From NCBI GenBank assembly GCA_946626395.1, contig CAMOUF010000275.1, positions 1-6,992 on the forward strand: a stretch of 6,992 bases of DNA, written 5' to 3'. Each line of letters starts with the position of its first letter. Positions within the stretch are counted from its first letter, which is position 1. Under the pieces are notes generated by a model. That model searched no databases. It worked only from the letters and a program-made list of their open reading frames with translations, and had not been told where the DNA came from. This document shows, in pieces, positions 1 to 5,441 of this stretch. A program made the translations under genes and the position numbers. This DNA comes from an uncultured Clostridia bacterium (GTDB taxonomy: Bacteria; Bacillota; Clostridia; Christensenellales; Aristaeellaceae).

Positions 1-9
1 CAATTTTCA

Positions 10-60
10 ACTCCTCACTCCTAACTCCTCACTCCTAACTGTTATAACTCCTCACTTGTA
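10..60. repeat. Heptamer tandem repeat (ACTCCTC/ACTCCTA)
   Basis: Four 7-base units in phase, ACTCCTC and ACTCCTA alternating (10-16, 17-23, 24-30, 31-37), form a perfect doubled 14-mer. After a 9-base interruption one further ACTCCTC (47-53) and a degenerate ACTTGTA (54-60) follow. The array ends just before the stop codon of the minus-strand J-domain gene, so it lies in that gene's 3' flank. Read on the minus strand it is a series of AGGAGT/GAGGAGT blocks that look like Shine-Dalgarno sequences but precede no visible start codon. No hairpin terminator is seen here. The repeat is directly visible; its role is unknown. Confidence 0.8.
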
Positions 61-63
61 ATA

Positions 64-609
64 TTACCATCTTTTCCCCCGCCCCTGATGCCGATGGAAA
101 AAGGCCCCGGCCCAGTCCGCCACCCGATAGCGCAGCTTCTGGTGCTTTTTCACGGCCAGGGCGGCGTCCAGGGCGCCCTGGCGGTAGGCCCGGTTCTGGG
201 GCTGCATGCGCACGGCCTCCCGGAAGGATTGGTGGGCGGTGCCGTACTGGTGCATGCGCATCAAAAGCATTCCGTGGATATAGTACCATTCGTCGTCCCG
301 GATTTCCGCATGGCTCAATTGCAGCAGGGCGCTGTCATAGCGCTGCTGCTCCATCAGGCGGATGGCCAATTGCTTGGCGTCGTCGCCGCTCAGGCCGCTG
401 ACGGGGCCGTTTTCATGGCGGCCCGCGGCCCAGCGCAGCGCTTCCTCATAGGCCAGGTTCAGCTGGATCAATTGTTCCTGGGCCTGCTGCTGGGCCTGCC
501 GGTCGATAAACTGATCCGGGTGGCAGCTTTTCACCTTTTGATGATACGCCCTGCGCACTTCCTCCTGGGAGGCGTCCCGGGGAAGCTCCAATAAATCAAA
601 GGAATCCAA
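64..609 (-). CDS. Small J-domain (DnaJ-like) protein with C-terminal TPR-like region
   Basis: A 181-residue protein. Residues 1-60 look like a J domain: an acidic/hydrophobic helix I, a basic helix II (EEVRRAYHQKVKSCHPD) and the diagnostic HPD tripeptide at residues 30-32, which in this family stimulates the ATPase of DnaK/Hsp70. A Gln-rich helix III follows. Residues about 76-150 resemble tetratricopeptide helices (MEQQRYDSALLQLSHAEI, then MHQYGTAHQSFREAV). There is no Gly/Phe linker or zinc-finger region as in full DnaJ, and no signal peptide, so it is probably a cytoplasmic specialised co-chaperone (class C type). The tail is basic. The start is TTG: an in-frame TGA lies only two codons upstream, and a GGAAGGGA-like ribosome binding site sits about 9 bases before the TTG. 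It lies downstream of murA on the same strand, 121 bases away, with a possible terminator between them. The client is not identifiable. Confidence 0.86.
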   Translation of the reverse strand: MDSFDLLELPRDASQEEVRRAYHQKVKSCHPDQFIDRQAQQQAQEQLIQLNLAYEEALRWAAGRHENGPVSGLSGDDAKQLAIRLMEQQRYDSALLQLSHAEIRDDEWYYIHGMLLMRMHQYGTAHQSFREAVRMQPQNRAYRQGALDAALAVKKHQKLRYRVADWAGAFFHRHQGRGKRW

Positions 610-663
610 ATATATTCATTCCCTTCCGTAGCGCCCCGAAGGGCCAAAGCGGCCAAAGCAGCC

Positions 664-678
664 GCCTCCGCGGGAGGC
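664..678. other. Small perfect hairpin in murA/J-domain spacer
   Basis: GCCTCC and GGAGGC (6-bp arms, 3-base loop) face each other in the 121-base spacer, followed on the minus strand by a doubled 9-mer (GGCCAAAGC at 642-650 and 651-659, as read on plus) and a GCCC-CGAA-GGGC mini-hairpin (633-644). No T-tract follows, so this is not a typical terminator. It could structure the leader of the J-domain mRNA, but no function can be assigned. Confidence 0.4.
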
Positions 679-687
679 ATATGGGAT

Positions 688-724
688 AAAAAACGCGGCG
701 GTCAGACACGGCAAAAAAGCCGCC
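688..724 (-). terminator. Possible intrinsic terminator of murA
   Basis: On the minus strand, directly after the murA stop codon, GGCGG (720-724) can pair with CCGCC (697-701). After three bases (GCG) comes a run of six T (688-693). The loop is long (18 bases) and itself contains a CGGC-TTTTTT-GCCG mini-hairpin, so the structure is less compact than a textbook terminator. It would partly or wholly uncouple the downstream J-domain gene from murA. Confidence 0.45.
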
Positions 725-730
725 AGAGAA

Positions 731-2002
731 TCACGTTTCTTCCAGCGGCTCCCGGCGGATATCCGCGCCTAACGCCCGCAGCTTTTCTTCGATATGCTCA
801 TAACCCCGTTCGATATAACCGGGTTCGTAAATTTCCGTCGTGCCGTTGGCCATCAGCCCGGCAATCACCAGCGCGGCCCCGGCCCGCAGGTCGGTGGCGG
901 TGACGGGCGCGCCGTAGAGTTCGCCCACGCCCTGAATGATGGCGGTTTGATCCAGAATCTGCACCTGGGCGCCCATGCGGCGCATTTCCATCAAGTGCTT
1001 GAACCGGGATTCAAAAATGGTTTCGATCACCACGCTGTCTCCGCTGGCCCGGGTGAGCATGGCGCTCATGGGCTGCTGCAGGTCCGTGGGGAAACCGGGA
1101 TATTCCTGGGTTTTGATGTTCACCGCCCGGTGGCCCCGCACGGTGCGCACCCGGATGGCGTCGTCCATATCGCTGACCGCCACGCCCATTTCCAGCAGCT
1201 TGGCCGTCAGGGATTCCATATGGGTGGGGATGCAGCCCCGGATCACCACGTCGCCCCTTGTGGCGGCGGCGGCGATCATCAGCGTGCCCGTTTCGATCTG
1301 GTCCGGGATCACGGTATAGGTGCTGCCGTGGAGCTTTTTCGTGCCGGTGATGCGGATGGTGTCTGTGCCCGCGCCCTTCACCCGGCAGCCCATGGAGTTT
1401 AAAAAGTTGGCCAGGTCCACCACGTGGGGCTCCCGGGCGGCGTTGTAGAGGGTGGTGTTTCCCTCCGCCTTGGCGGCGGCCAGCATGGCGTTGATGGTGC
1501 CGCCCACGGTGATGCGGTCAAACACCACGGGGCAGCCCACCATTTTGCCCTTGGCGGTAATCTTGGCCCCCCGCTCCCGAACCTCAGCGCCCATGGCCCG
1601 GAAGGCTTTTAAATGCTGATCCACCGGCCGGGCCCCGATGGAGCACCCGCCGGGATAGCCCACCTCCGCCTGGCCGAAGCGGCCCAGCAGCGCGCCCAGC
1701 ATATAATAGCTGGCCCGCATCCGCTGGCTCTGGCGATAGGGCACCACGCAGGAATTCACATTCCGGGAGTCCACCGTCATGCGGCGGATGGCGGGCTGAT
1801 AGTCCACCTGGGCCCCCAGGTCCGTGAGAATGTCAATCAGGACGTGCACGTCCTCAATATCAGGCAGGTTTTCCAGGGTACAGGGATCATCGGAGAGAAG
1901 CGTGGCGGCAATGACCGCAACGGACGTATTCTTTCCGCCGGATACGTAGGTTTCTCCCACCAGCGGTATTCCACCCGTTATGAGCAGCTTGTAAGAATCC
2001 AT
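731..2002 (-). CDS. murA: UDP-N-acetylglucosamine 1-carboxyvinyltransferase (MurA)
   Basis: A 423-residue enzyme of normal family length. It transfers enolpyruvate from phosphoenolpyruvate to the 3'-OH of UDP-GlcNAc, the first committed step of peptidoglycan precursor synthesis in the cytoplasm. Family hallmarks are all present: the SGGKN motif (K24, N25), the active-site loop PGGCSIGARPVD with catalytic Cys at 120 (so the fosfomycin target cysteine is retained), the FPTD motif with catalytic Asp at 307, TDLRAGAAL at 370-378, and the ERGYE motif with Arg at 399. Phrases such as GGTINAMLAAAKAEG and NAAREPHVVDLANFLNSMG look more like the second Firmicutes paralogue (MurZ/MurAB) than MurAA; this is a judgement from memory, not an alignment. 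The ATG start is supported by GAGGAGGAAA about 10 bases upstream and a good promoter. Divergent from the hydrolase genes. Confidence 0.97.
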   Translation of the reverse strand: MDSYKLLITGGIPLVGETYVSGGKNTSVAVIAATLLSDDPCTLENLPDIEDVHVLIDILTDLGAQVDYQPAIRRMTVDSRNVNSCVVPYRQSQRMRASYYMLGALLGRFGQAEVGYPGGCSIGARPVDQHLKAFRAMGAEVRERGAKITAKGKMVGCPVVFDRITVGGTINAMLAAAKAEGNTTLYNAAREPHVVDLANFLNSMGCRVKGAGTDTIRITGTKKLHGSTYTVIPDQIETGTLMIAAAATRGDVVIRGCIPTHMESLTAKLLEMGVAVSDMDDAIRVRTVRGHRAVNIKTQEYPGFPTDLQQPMSAMLTRASGDSVVIETIFESRFKHLMEMRRMGAQVQILDQTAIIQGVGELYGAPVTATDLRAGAALVIAGLMANGTTEIYEPGYIERGYEHIEEKLRALGADIRREPLEET

Positions 2003-2050
2003 CCAGCCGTTTCCTCCTCATGTAAGCATAGAAAATGAGATATCATTTTT

Positions 2051-2079
2051 AGTATACCATAGGATTGCGGATTTGTTAA
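2051..2079 (-). promoter_or_regulatory. Sigma-A-type promoter of murA
   Basis: On the minus strand, TTAACA (2074-2079; 5 of 6 matches to TTGACA) and TATACT (2051-2056; 5 of 6 matches to TATAAT) are separated by exactly 17 bases. Transcription would start near 2044, giving a leader of about 40 bases with the AGGAGG ribosome binding site at 2013-2018. This is the clearest promoter in the window. Confidence 0.8.
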
Positions 2080-2089
2080 GCATTTTTTC

Positions 2090-2114
2090 AAAATTGAGAC
2101 AAGCGCTCAATTTT
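2090..2114. repeat. 9-bp inverted repeat in divergent intergenic region
   Basis: AAAATTGAG (2090-2098) and CTCAATTTT (2106-2114) are perfect inverted arms around a 7-base spacer. The repeat lies about 10 bases upstream of the murA -35 box, between murA and the divergent hydrolase operon. The position fits a dimeric-regulator operator or an UP-like element. There is no proper T-tract and no upstream gene that it would end, so a terminator is unlikely. The function is inference. Confidence 0.55.
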
Positions 2115-2185
2115 CAAAGTCGGAAGTTTGACAGCAAAGCGGATAACAAAAAACGCAAAAAATGCAGGAACGACGGTCCGCGGCC

Positions 2186-2214
2186 TTGTTTCCATTCCCT
2201 GGGTGTGGTAAACT
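2186..2214 (+). promoter_or_regulatory. Candidate extended -10 promoter of the hydrolase pair
   Basis: TTGTTT (2186-2191), a 17-base spacer and TAAACT (2209-2214), with TGG directly before the -10 hexamer (extended -10, 2206-2208). It would start transcription near 2221, about 42 bases before the ATG at 2263. The hexamers are weaker than those of murA. A perfect TTGACA at 2128-2133 has no usable -10 partner. Confidence 0.4.
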
Positions 2215-2262
2215 AATGGTTGGCACCAGCGGGTTTTGCTGTGCGGGAAGGATTGTTATTGG

Positions 2263-3033
2263 ATGATTGAAAAATGGGGCATCCCCGTGACGCCCATTTC
2301 CGGAAAAAGGAGCAAGCGCGCGGTGTACGTCTATTTGCCCCAGGCCGCCCGGGAGGATCCCGACGCCCGGTTTCCGGTGCTGTACATGTTCGACGGGCAC
2401 AACGTATTTTTCGACGAAGACGCCACGTATGGAAAGAGCTGGGGCATGGGAGACTATCTGGATGAAACGGAAACGCCCCTGATCGTGGTGGCCGTGGAGT
2501 GCGACCATCGGCCCCCCAACGCCCGGCTCAGCGAGTATTCCCCCTTCACCTTCCGGGACCCGGTGTTCGGCCATGTGACGGGCCGGGGCAAGCTGTTCAT
2601 GGACTGGCTGACGGGCACCCTAAAGCCCCTCATCGACAGCTGCTACCCCACCCTGCCGGAATGGGAATATACCTGGATCTGCGGCAGCAGCATGGGCGGG
2701 CTGATGAGCCTGTACGCGGTGACGGCCTACAACCATGTGTTCAGCCGGGCGGCGGCGCTGTCCCCCTCGGTGGATTTGATCAAGGGCCGTCTGGTGCCCC
2801 TGATTCAGGAAAAAGAGCTGACCCCCGGCACCGTGGTGTATATGGACTACGGCTCCCGGGAAATGGAGGATCAGCCCGGGGTGCTGCGCCATTTCAACCG
2901 CACCGCCCAGGCCCTGAGCGAAAAGGGCGTGTTCGTCACCAGCCGGATCATCCCCAACGGCGACCATTGCGAGGAATGCTGGCAGGAGCAGATTCCCTTC
3001 TTCATGCCGGTATTGTTTTACGACAGGGAGTGA
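2263..3033 (+). CDS. Putative esterase, alpha/beta-hydrolase fold (esterase D-like family)
   Basis: A 256-residue, probably cytoplasmic hydrolase with no signal peptide. It resembles the putative esterase family (PF00756 type): an N-terminal strand pair with VYVYLPQAA, the core strand FPVLYMFDGHNVFFDE (37-52), PLIVVAVECDHRP (72-84), and the nucleophile elbow GSSMGG (141-146), in which Ser143 is the expected nucleophile of GxSxG. His235 in PNGDHCEECW fits the catalytic histidine, and an acid near YMDYGSRE (193-200) would complete the triad. Ester or thioester hydrolysis is the likely chemistry; the substrate is unknown. The ATG at 2263 is preferred because AAGGA (2248-2252) precedes it by 10 bases. 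An in-frame TTG at 2236 would add nine residues but has no ribosome binding site. It is followed after 9 bases by a second hydrolase, so the two are almost certainly cotranscribed. Confidence 0.9.
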   Translation: MIEKWGIPVTPISGKRSKRAVYVYLPQAAREDPDARFPVLYMFDGHNVFFDEDATYGKSWGMGDYLDETETPLIVVAVECDHRPPNARLSEYSPFTFRDPVFGHVTGRGKLFMDWLTGTLKPLIDSCYPTLPEWEYTWICGSSMGGLMSLYAVTAYNHVFSRAAALSPSVDLIKGRLVPLIQEKELTPGTVVYMDYGSREMEDQPGVLRHFNRTAQALSEKGVFVTSRIIPNGDHCEECWQEQIPFFMPVLFYDRE

Positions 3034-3042
3034 TTGAAAGCC

Positions 3043-3795
3043 ATGGAAACCCAGTATTTCAAGGAGTACAGCCCCGCCCTGGACAGGGAAATGGAGCTGA
3101 AGGTATGGGGCCACGCGGGGCGGCCCGTGCTGTTTATCCCCTGCCAGAACGGACGGTTCTACGATTTTGAGAATTATCACATGGCCGATGTGTGGCAGCC
3201 CTGGATCGACGCGGGCCAGGTGATGGTGTTCGCCATCGACACCATCGACCAGGAAACCTGGAGCGACACCTGGGGCGACCCCGGCCACCGGGCCTGGATG
3301 CACGAGCGCTGGATGAGCTTTATCTTTGACGAGATCGCCCCCTTCATCCAGGACATGGCCCGGCAGCGCAACGGCTGGGACGGCAATCCCGGCATCATCG
3401 CCTTCGGCTGCTCCCTGGGGGCCACCCACGCGGTGAACCTGTTTTTCCGCCGGCCCGATCTGTTCGACGGGCTGCTGGCTCTGAGCGGCATTTACACCGC
3501 CTCCTACGGCTGGGGGGATTATATGGACGAGCGGGTGTATCTCAACAGCCCCGTGGACTACATGGGCGGGCTGCCCAGCGATCACCCCTTCATCCAGCGC
3601 TACAACAACAACCGGGGCATCATCGTGGTGGGCCAGGGGCCCTGGGAAATCCCCGAAACCACCTTCCAGCTCAAGTCCATCTGCGAACAGAAGGGCATCG
3701 GCGTATGGTTCGATATCTGGGGCCATGATGTGAAGCACGATTGGGACTGGTGGTATGAGCAGGTCAAATATCATGTGCCGCATCTGCTGGAATAG
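3043..3795 (+). CDS. COG4947-like alpha/beta-hydrolase
   Basis: A 250-residue hydrolase, clearly different from its upstream neighbour but of the same fold. It has the strand GRPVLFIPCQNGRFYDFEN (26-44), a nucleophile elbow AFGCSLGATHAVNLFF with Ser124 in GxSxG, the RRPDLFDGLLALSG helix and strand, and the C-terminal WGHDVKHDWDWW (226-237), whose His228 or His232 supplies the catalytic histidine. This combination is characteristic of the poorly studied COG4947 esterase/lipase-like group (recognised from memory). Fifteen of 250 residues are tryptophan, mostly in the 51-90 and 222-237 segments, pointing to an aromatic-lined pocket or interface. The ATG at 3043 is chosen over the in-frame TTG at 3034, which lies only 3 bases after the AGGGAG (3025-3030). 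Spacing to the ATG is 12 bases, somewhat long. No membrane segment is seen. The substrate is not deducible. Confidence 0.88.
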   Translation: METQYFKEYSPALDREMELKVWGHAGRPVLFIPCQNGRFYDFENYHMADVWQPWIDAGQVMVFAIDTIDQETWSDTWGDPGHRAWMHERWMSFIFDEIAPFIQDMARQRNGWDGNPGIIAFGCSLGATHAVNLFFRRPDLFDGLLALSGIYTASYGWGDYMDERVYLNSPVDYMGGLPSDHPFIQRYNNNRGIIVVGQGPWEIPETTFQLKSICEQKGIGVWFDIWGHDVKHDWDWWYEQVKYHVPHLLE

Positions 3796-3860
3796 TTCCA
3801 AGCAACTGCTGATCAATTCAAAATAGTTCATAAAAATACACTGTAAGGAATGGGCAAAGG

Positions 3861-3884
3861 GTAGGGGCGGATATCATCCGCCCG
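3861..3884 (+). repeat. Left palindromic cassette of the MITE-like element
   Basis: A 24-base unit beginning GTAGGGGCGGAT. Its core GGGCGGAT-ATC-ATCCGCCC forms an 8-bp stem with a 3-base loop. It is inverted relative to the unit at 3941-3964 and identical to that unit's reverse complement at 21 of 24 positions. The only differences are in and next to the loop. No T-tract follows, so it is not a typical terminator. Confidence 0.8.
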
Positions 3885-3940
3885 AAAAAGCTGGCATTAC
3901 GAATGTTGGAAAATCCTACACAAGGAATGATTATCTCGTA

Positions 3941-3964
3941 CGGGCGGATATGATCCGCCCCTAC
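3941..3964 (-). repeat. Right palindromic cassette of the MITE-like element
   Basis: The inverted partner of 3861-3884. Its core GGGCGGAT-ATG-ATCCGCCC is again an 8-bp stem with a 3-base loop, ending in CCCCTAC. The two units can pair with each other across a 56-base interval or fold separately, giving two alternative structures in transcripts reading through this spacer. Confidence 0.8.
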
Positions 3965-4024
3965 CTGTTATTCTTCCAACAGCCGTATAAATATGAATCA
4001 TTTTGAATTGATCAGTATTTACCT

Positions 4025-4083
4025 AAGTTCCAAGTTCCAAGCTTTTGTTCTTCATTCTTTCATGAATGACTGACTTGGAACTT
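4025..4083. repeat. AAGTTCC heptads and nested inverted repeat upstream of ATP-grasp gene
   Basis: AAGTTCC occurs twice in tandem (4025-4031, 4032-4038), followed by AAGC. AAGTTCCAAG (4032-4041) is perfectly inverted as CTTGGAACTT (4074-4083), a 10-bp outer stem. Inside it TCATTC (4052-4057) and GAATGA (4064-4069) form a 6-bp inner stem. The right arm is followed by a short TTTTCTC. The structure ends about 40 bases before the ATP-grasp start codon and could act as a leader structure, an operator or a weak terminator for read-through from the hydrolases. Confidence 0.6.
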
Positions 4084-4108
4084 TTCTCACAACATAAGCT
4101 AAAAAGCG

Positions 4109-4114
4109 AAAGGA
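4109..4114 (+). promoter_or_regulatory. Ribosome binding site that fixes the ATP-grasp start
   Basis: AAAGGA ends directly against an in-frame ATG at 4115, leaving no spacing for that codon, but sits 9 bases before the next in-frame ATG at 4124. The second ATG is therefore the functional start. Confidence 0.7.
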
Positions 4115-4123
4115 ATGTTATTC

Positions 4124-5314
4124 ATGCAAAACTTTGTCTTTATCTCTCCCAACTTTCCCACGAATTACTGGAAATTCTGCCGGGAGCTGAAAAACAACGG
4201 CCTGCGGGTGCTGGGCGTGGGCGACCAGCCCTATGAGGAAATGGCCCAGGAGCTGCGGGACAGCCTGAACGAATACTACAAGGTCACCTCCCTGGAAAAC
4301 TACGACGAGGTATACCGGGCCGTGGCGTACTTTATCCACAAGTACGGCCGGGTGGACTGGGTGGAAAGCAACAATGAATACTGGCTGGAGCGGGACGCCA
4401 TGCTGCGCACCGACTTCAACATTCCCTCCGGCTTCCATGTGGAGGATCTGGGCCGCATCAAGTTCAAGAGCGGCATGAAGGAATACTACCAGAAGGCGGG
4501 CATCCGCACCGCCCGCTACCACATCGTGGACCATTTCGAGGGCTGCCGGGCCTTCATCAATGAAGTGGGCTATCCCGTGATCGTGAAGCCCGACAACGGC
4601 GTGGGCGCCAGCCACACCTACAAGCTCAAAGACGACGGGGAGCTGTGGGCCTTCCTCAACGAAAAGGACGCGGGCACCCGGTTCATCATGGAAGAATTCG
4701 TCACCGCCGAGGTGAACAGCTACGACGCCATCATCGACAGCAACGGCAATCCCCTCTTTGAAACCGGCAACGTGACCCCCATGTCCATCATGGACATTGT
4801 GAACAACAGCGATAATTCCCTCTATTACATCGTGAAGAACCTGGCCGAGGACGTGCGCGCCGCGGGCCGGGCCGCGGTGAAGAGCTTTGGGGTCAAGAGC
4901 CGCTTTGTGCATTTTGAGTTCTTCCGCCTCACGGAAGACCAGTACATGGGCAAGAAGGGCGACGTGGTGGCCCTGGAAGTGAACATGCGCCCCTGCGGCG
5001 GCTTCTCTCCCGACATGATGAACTACGCCAACAGCACGGACGTGTATAAAATCTGGGCGGATATGATCGCCTTCAACTGCTCCCCCAAGCCCCAGGGCGA
5101 ACACTTCTTCTGCGCCTTCGCGGGCCGCCGGGACGGCAAGCCCTTCCAGCTGAGCAACGAGGAATTGGCCGCCAAGTACGCCAGCCAAATGCGGATGCAG
5201 GAGCGCATCCCCGACGCGCTCTCCGGCGCCATGGGCAACCAGATGTATGTGGCCGTGTTCCCCACAGAAGAAGAAATGAGCCAGTTCTACGCCGACGCCG
5301 TGCGGTGCTGGTAA
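4124..5314 (+). CDS. ATP-grasp domain ligase (carboxylate-amine/thiol ligase type)
   Basis: A 396-residue cytoplasmic enzyme. Residues 1-110 form an N-terminal Rossmann-like pre-ATP-grasp domain (FVFISPNFPTNYWKFCREL, then GLRVLGVGD), the usual lead-in of this fold. The ATP-grasp core follows: lid helix SGMKEYYQKAGIRTARY (116-132), VIVKPDNGVGASHTYK (152-167) with the nucleotide-binding Lys155, and RFIMEEFV (186-193), where the EEF stretch contacts the adenine. Mg-binding acidic residues fall in FVHFEFF (Glu265) and ALEVNMRPCGG (Glu285, Asn287). The family activates a carboxylate as an acyl phosphate and joins it to an amine, thiol or other nucleophile. The mostly unassigned C-terminal region (about 310-396) probably carries the substrate determinants. 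It is not recognisable as PurK, Ddl, biotin carboxylase or glutathione synthetase. It lies downstream of the two hydrolases, behind the non-coding repeat block, and is closed by its own terminator. The substrate is unknown. Confidence 0.92.
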   Translation: MQNFVFISPNFPTNYWKFCRELKNNGLRVLGVGDQPYEEMAQELRDSLNEYYKVTSLENYDEVYRAVAYFIHKYGRVDWVESNNEYWLERDAMLRTDFNIPSGFHVEDLGRIKFKSGMKEYYQKAGIRTARYHIVDHFEGCRAFINEVGYPVIVKPDNGVGASHTYKLKDDGELWAFLNEKDAGTRFIMEEFVTAEVNSYDAIIDSNGNPLFETGNVTPMSIMDIVNNSDNSLYYIVKNLAEDVRAAGRAAVKSFGVKSRFVHFEFFRLTEDQYMGKKGDVVALEVNMRPCGGFSPDMMNYANSTDVYKIWADMIAFNCSPKPQGEHFFCAFAGRRDGKPFQLSNEELAAKYASQMRMQERIPDALSGAMGNQMYVAVFPTEEEMSQFYADAVRCW

Positions 5315-5339
5315 AACCCCGATCAATCCCGCAGCAAAG

Positions 5340-5380
5340 CAGCCCGCCCTCCCCATATAGGGAAAGCGGGCTGTTTTTTT
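5340..5380 (+). terminator. Strong intrinsic terminator of the ATP-grasp gene
   Basis: CAGCCCGC (5340-5347) pairs perfectly with GCGGGCTG (5366-5373), with an additional inner TCCC/GGGA pairing (5350-5353, 5360-5363). Seven T follow (5374-5380). It lies 25 bases after the stop codon. On the minus strand the hairpin is followed by CTTTGCTG rather than a T-run, so it should work well only for the plus strand. Confidence 0.9.
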
Positions 5381-5441
5381 GGTTCAGCCTGCGTCCTGCC
5401 CGGAAGGAGGCAAAACGCAAGGAAACCAAGCCAAATCCGCT

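Larger units (their letters stand above)
3809..4015. mobile_element. MITE-like element, about 207 bp, non-coding
   Basis: The ends are a 16-base perfect terminal inverted repeat, CTGATCAATTCAAAAT at 3809-3824 and its reverse complement at 4000-4015, which extends inward with mismatches to about 24 bp (TTCATA at 3827-3832 against TATGAA at 3992-3997). Inside are two inverted, self-palindromic cassettes. There is no open reading frame, so movement would require a transposase in trans. No clear target-site duplication abuts the ends, and the true boundaries may differ by a few bases. A REP/BIME-type or other palindromic repeat family is the alternative. The symmetry is directly visible; mobility is inferred. 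Confidence 0.6.
3794..4123. other. Non-coding block between the hydrolases and the ATP-grasp gene
   Basis: About 330 bases without a convincing gene. From left to right it holds a copy of AGTTCCAAGC overlapping the hydrolase stop codon, a MITE-like element, AAGTTCC heptads, a nested inverted repeat and the leader of the ATP-grasp gene. Base composition is much more AT-rich than the flanking genes except within the two GGGCGGAT palindromes. No firm promoter for the ATP-grasp gene is visible; TATAAA at 3986-3991 inside the element's right arm is a possible outward -10 without a good -35. Confidence 0.7.

Noticed and set aside
88..594. Plus-strand open frame opposite the J-domain gene
   Set aside because: The minus-strand product carries HPD and TPR-like patterns. 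The plus frame is a compositional shadow.
2128..2133. Perfect TTGACA -35 hexamer on the plus strand
   Set aside because: No -10-like hexamer lies 16-18 bases downstream (AAACGC at 2151-2156). The TTGTTT/TAAACT pair further downstream is better placed.
2138..2149. AGCGGATAACAA, identical to part of the E. coli lac operator
   Set aside because: Only one half-site matches, no LacI-family gene is present, and it does not overlap the best promoter candidate. Treated as chance similarity.
2236..2262. Upstream in-frame TTG start for the first hydrolase
   Set aside because: No ribosome binding site precedes it, whereas AAGGA lies at a workable distance from the ATG at 2263.
2620..3831. 403-codon open frame antisense to the two hydrolases
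   Set aside because: It is a shadow created by GC-rich third positions of the real genes. The product is a Gly/His/Pro/Val-rich composition without recognisable domains.
3861..3964. Two repeats about 80 bases apart, considered as a minimal CRISPR array
   Set aside because: The units are inverted rather than direct, only two exist, and they sit inside larger terminal inverted repeats with no cas genes nearby.
4118..5356. 412-codon open frame antisense to the ATP-grasp gene
   Set aside because: Same reason: a His/Ala/Gly/Val-rich low-complexity product on the opposite strand of a gene with clear ATP-grasp motifs. It also runs through the terminator.
5340..5380. Bidirectional terminator for both convergent genes
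   Set aside because: The T-run exists only on the plus strand. On the minus strand the hairpin is followed by CTTTGCTG, so termination of the adenylating gene here is not supported.
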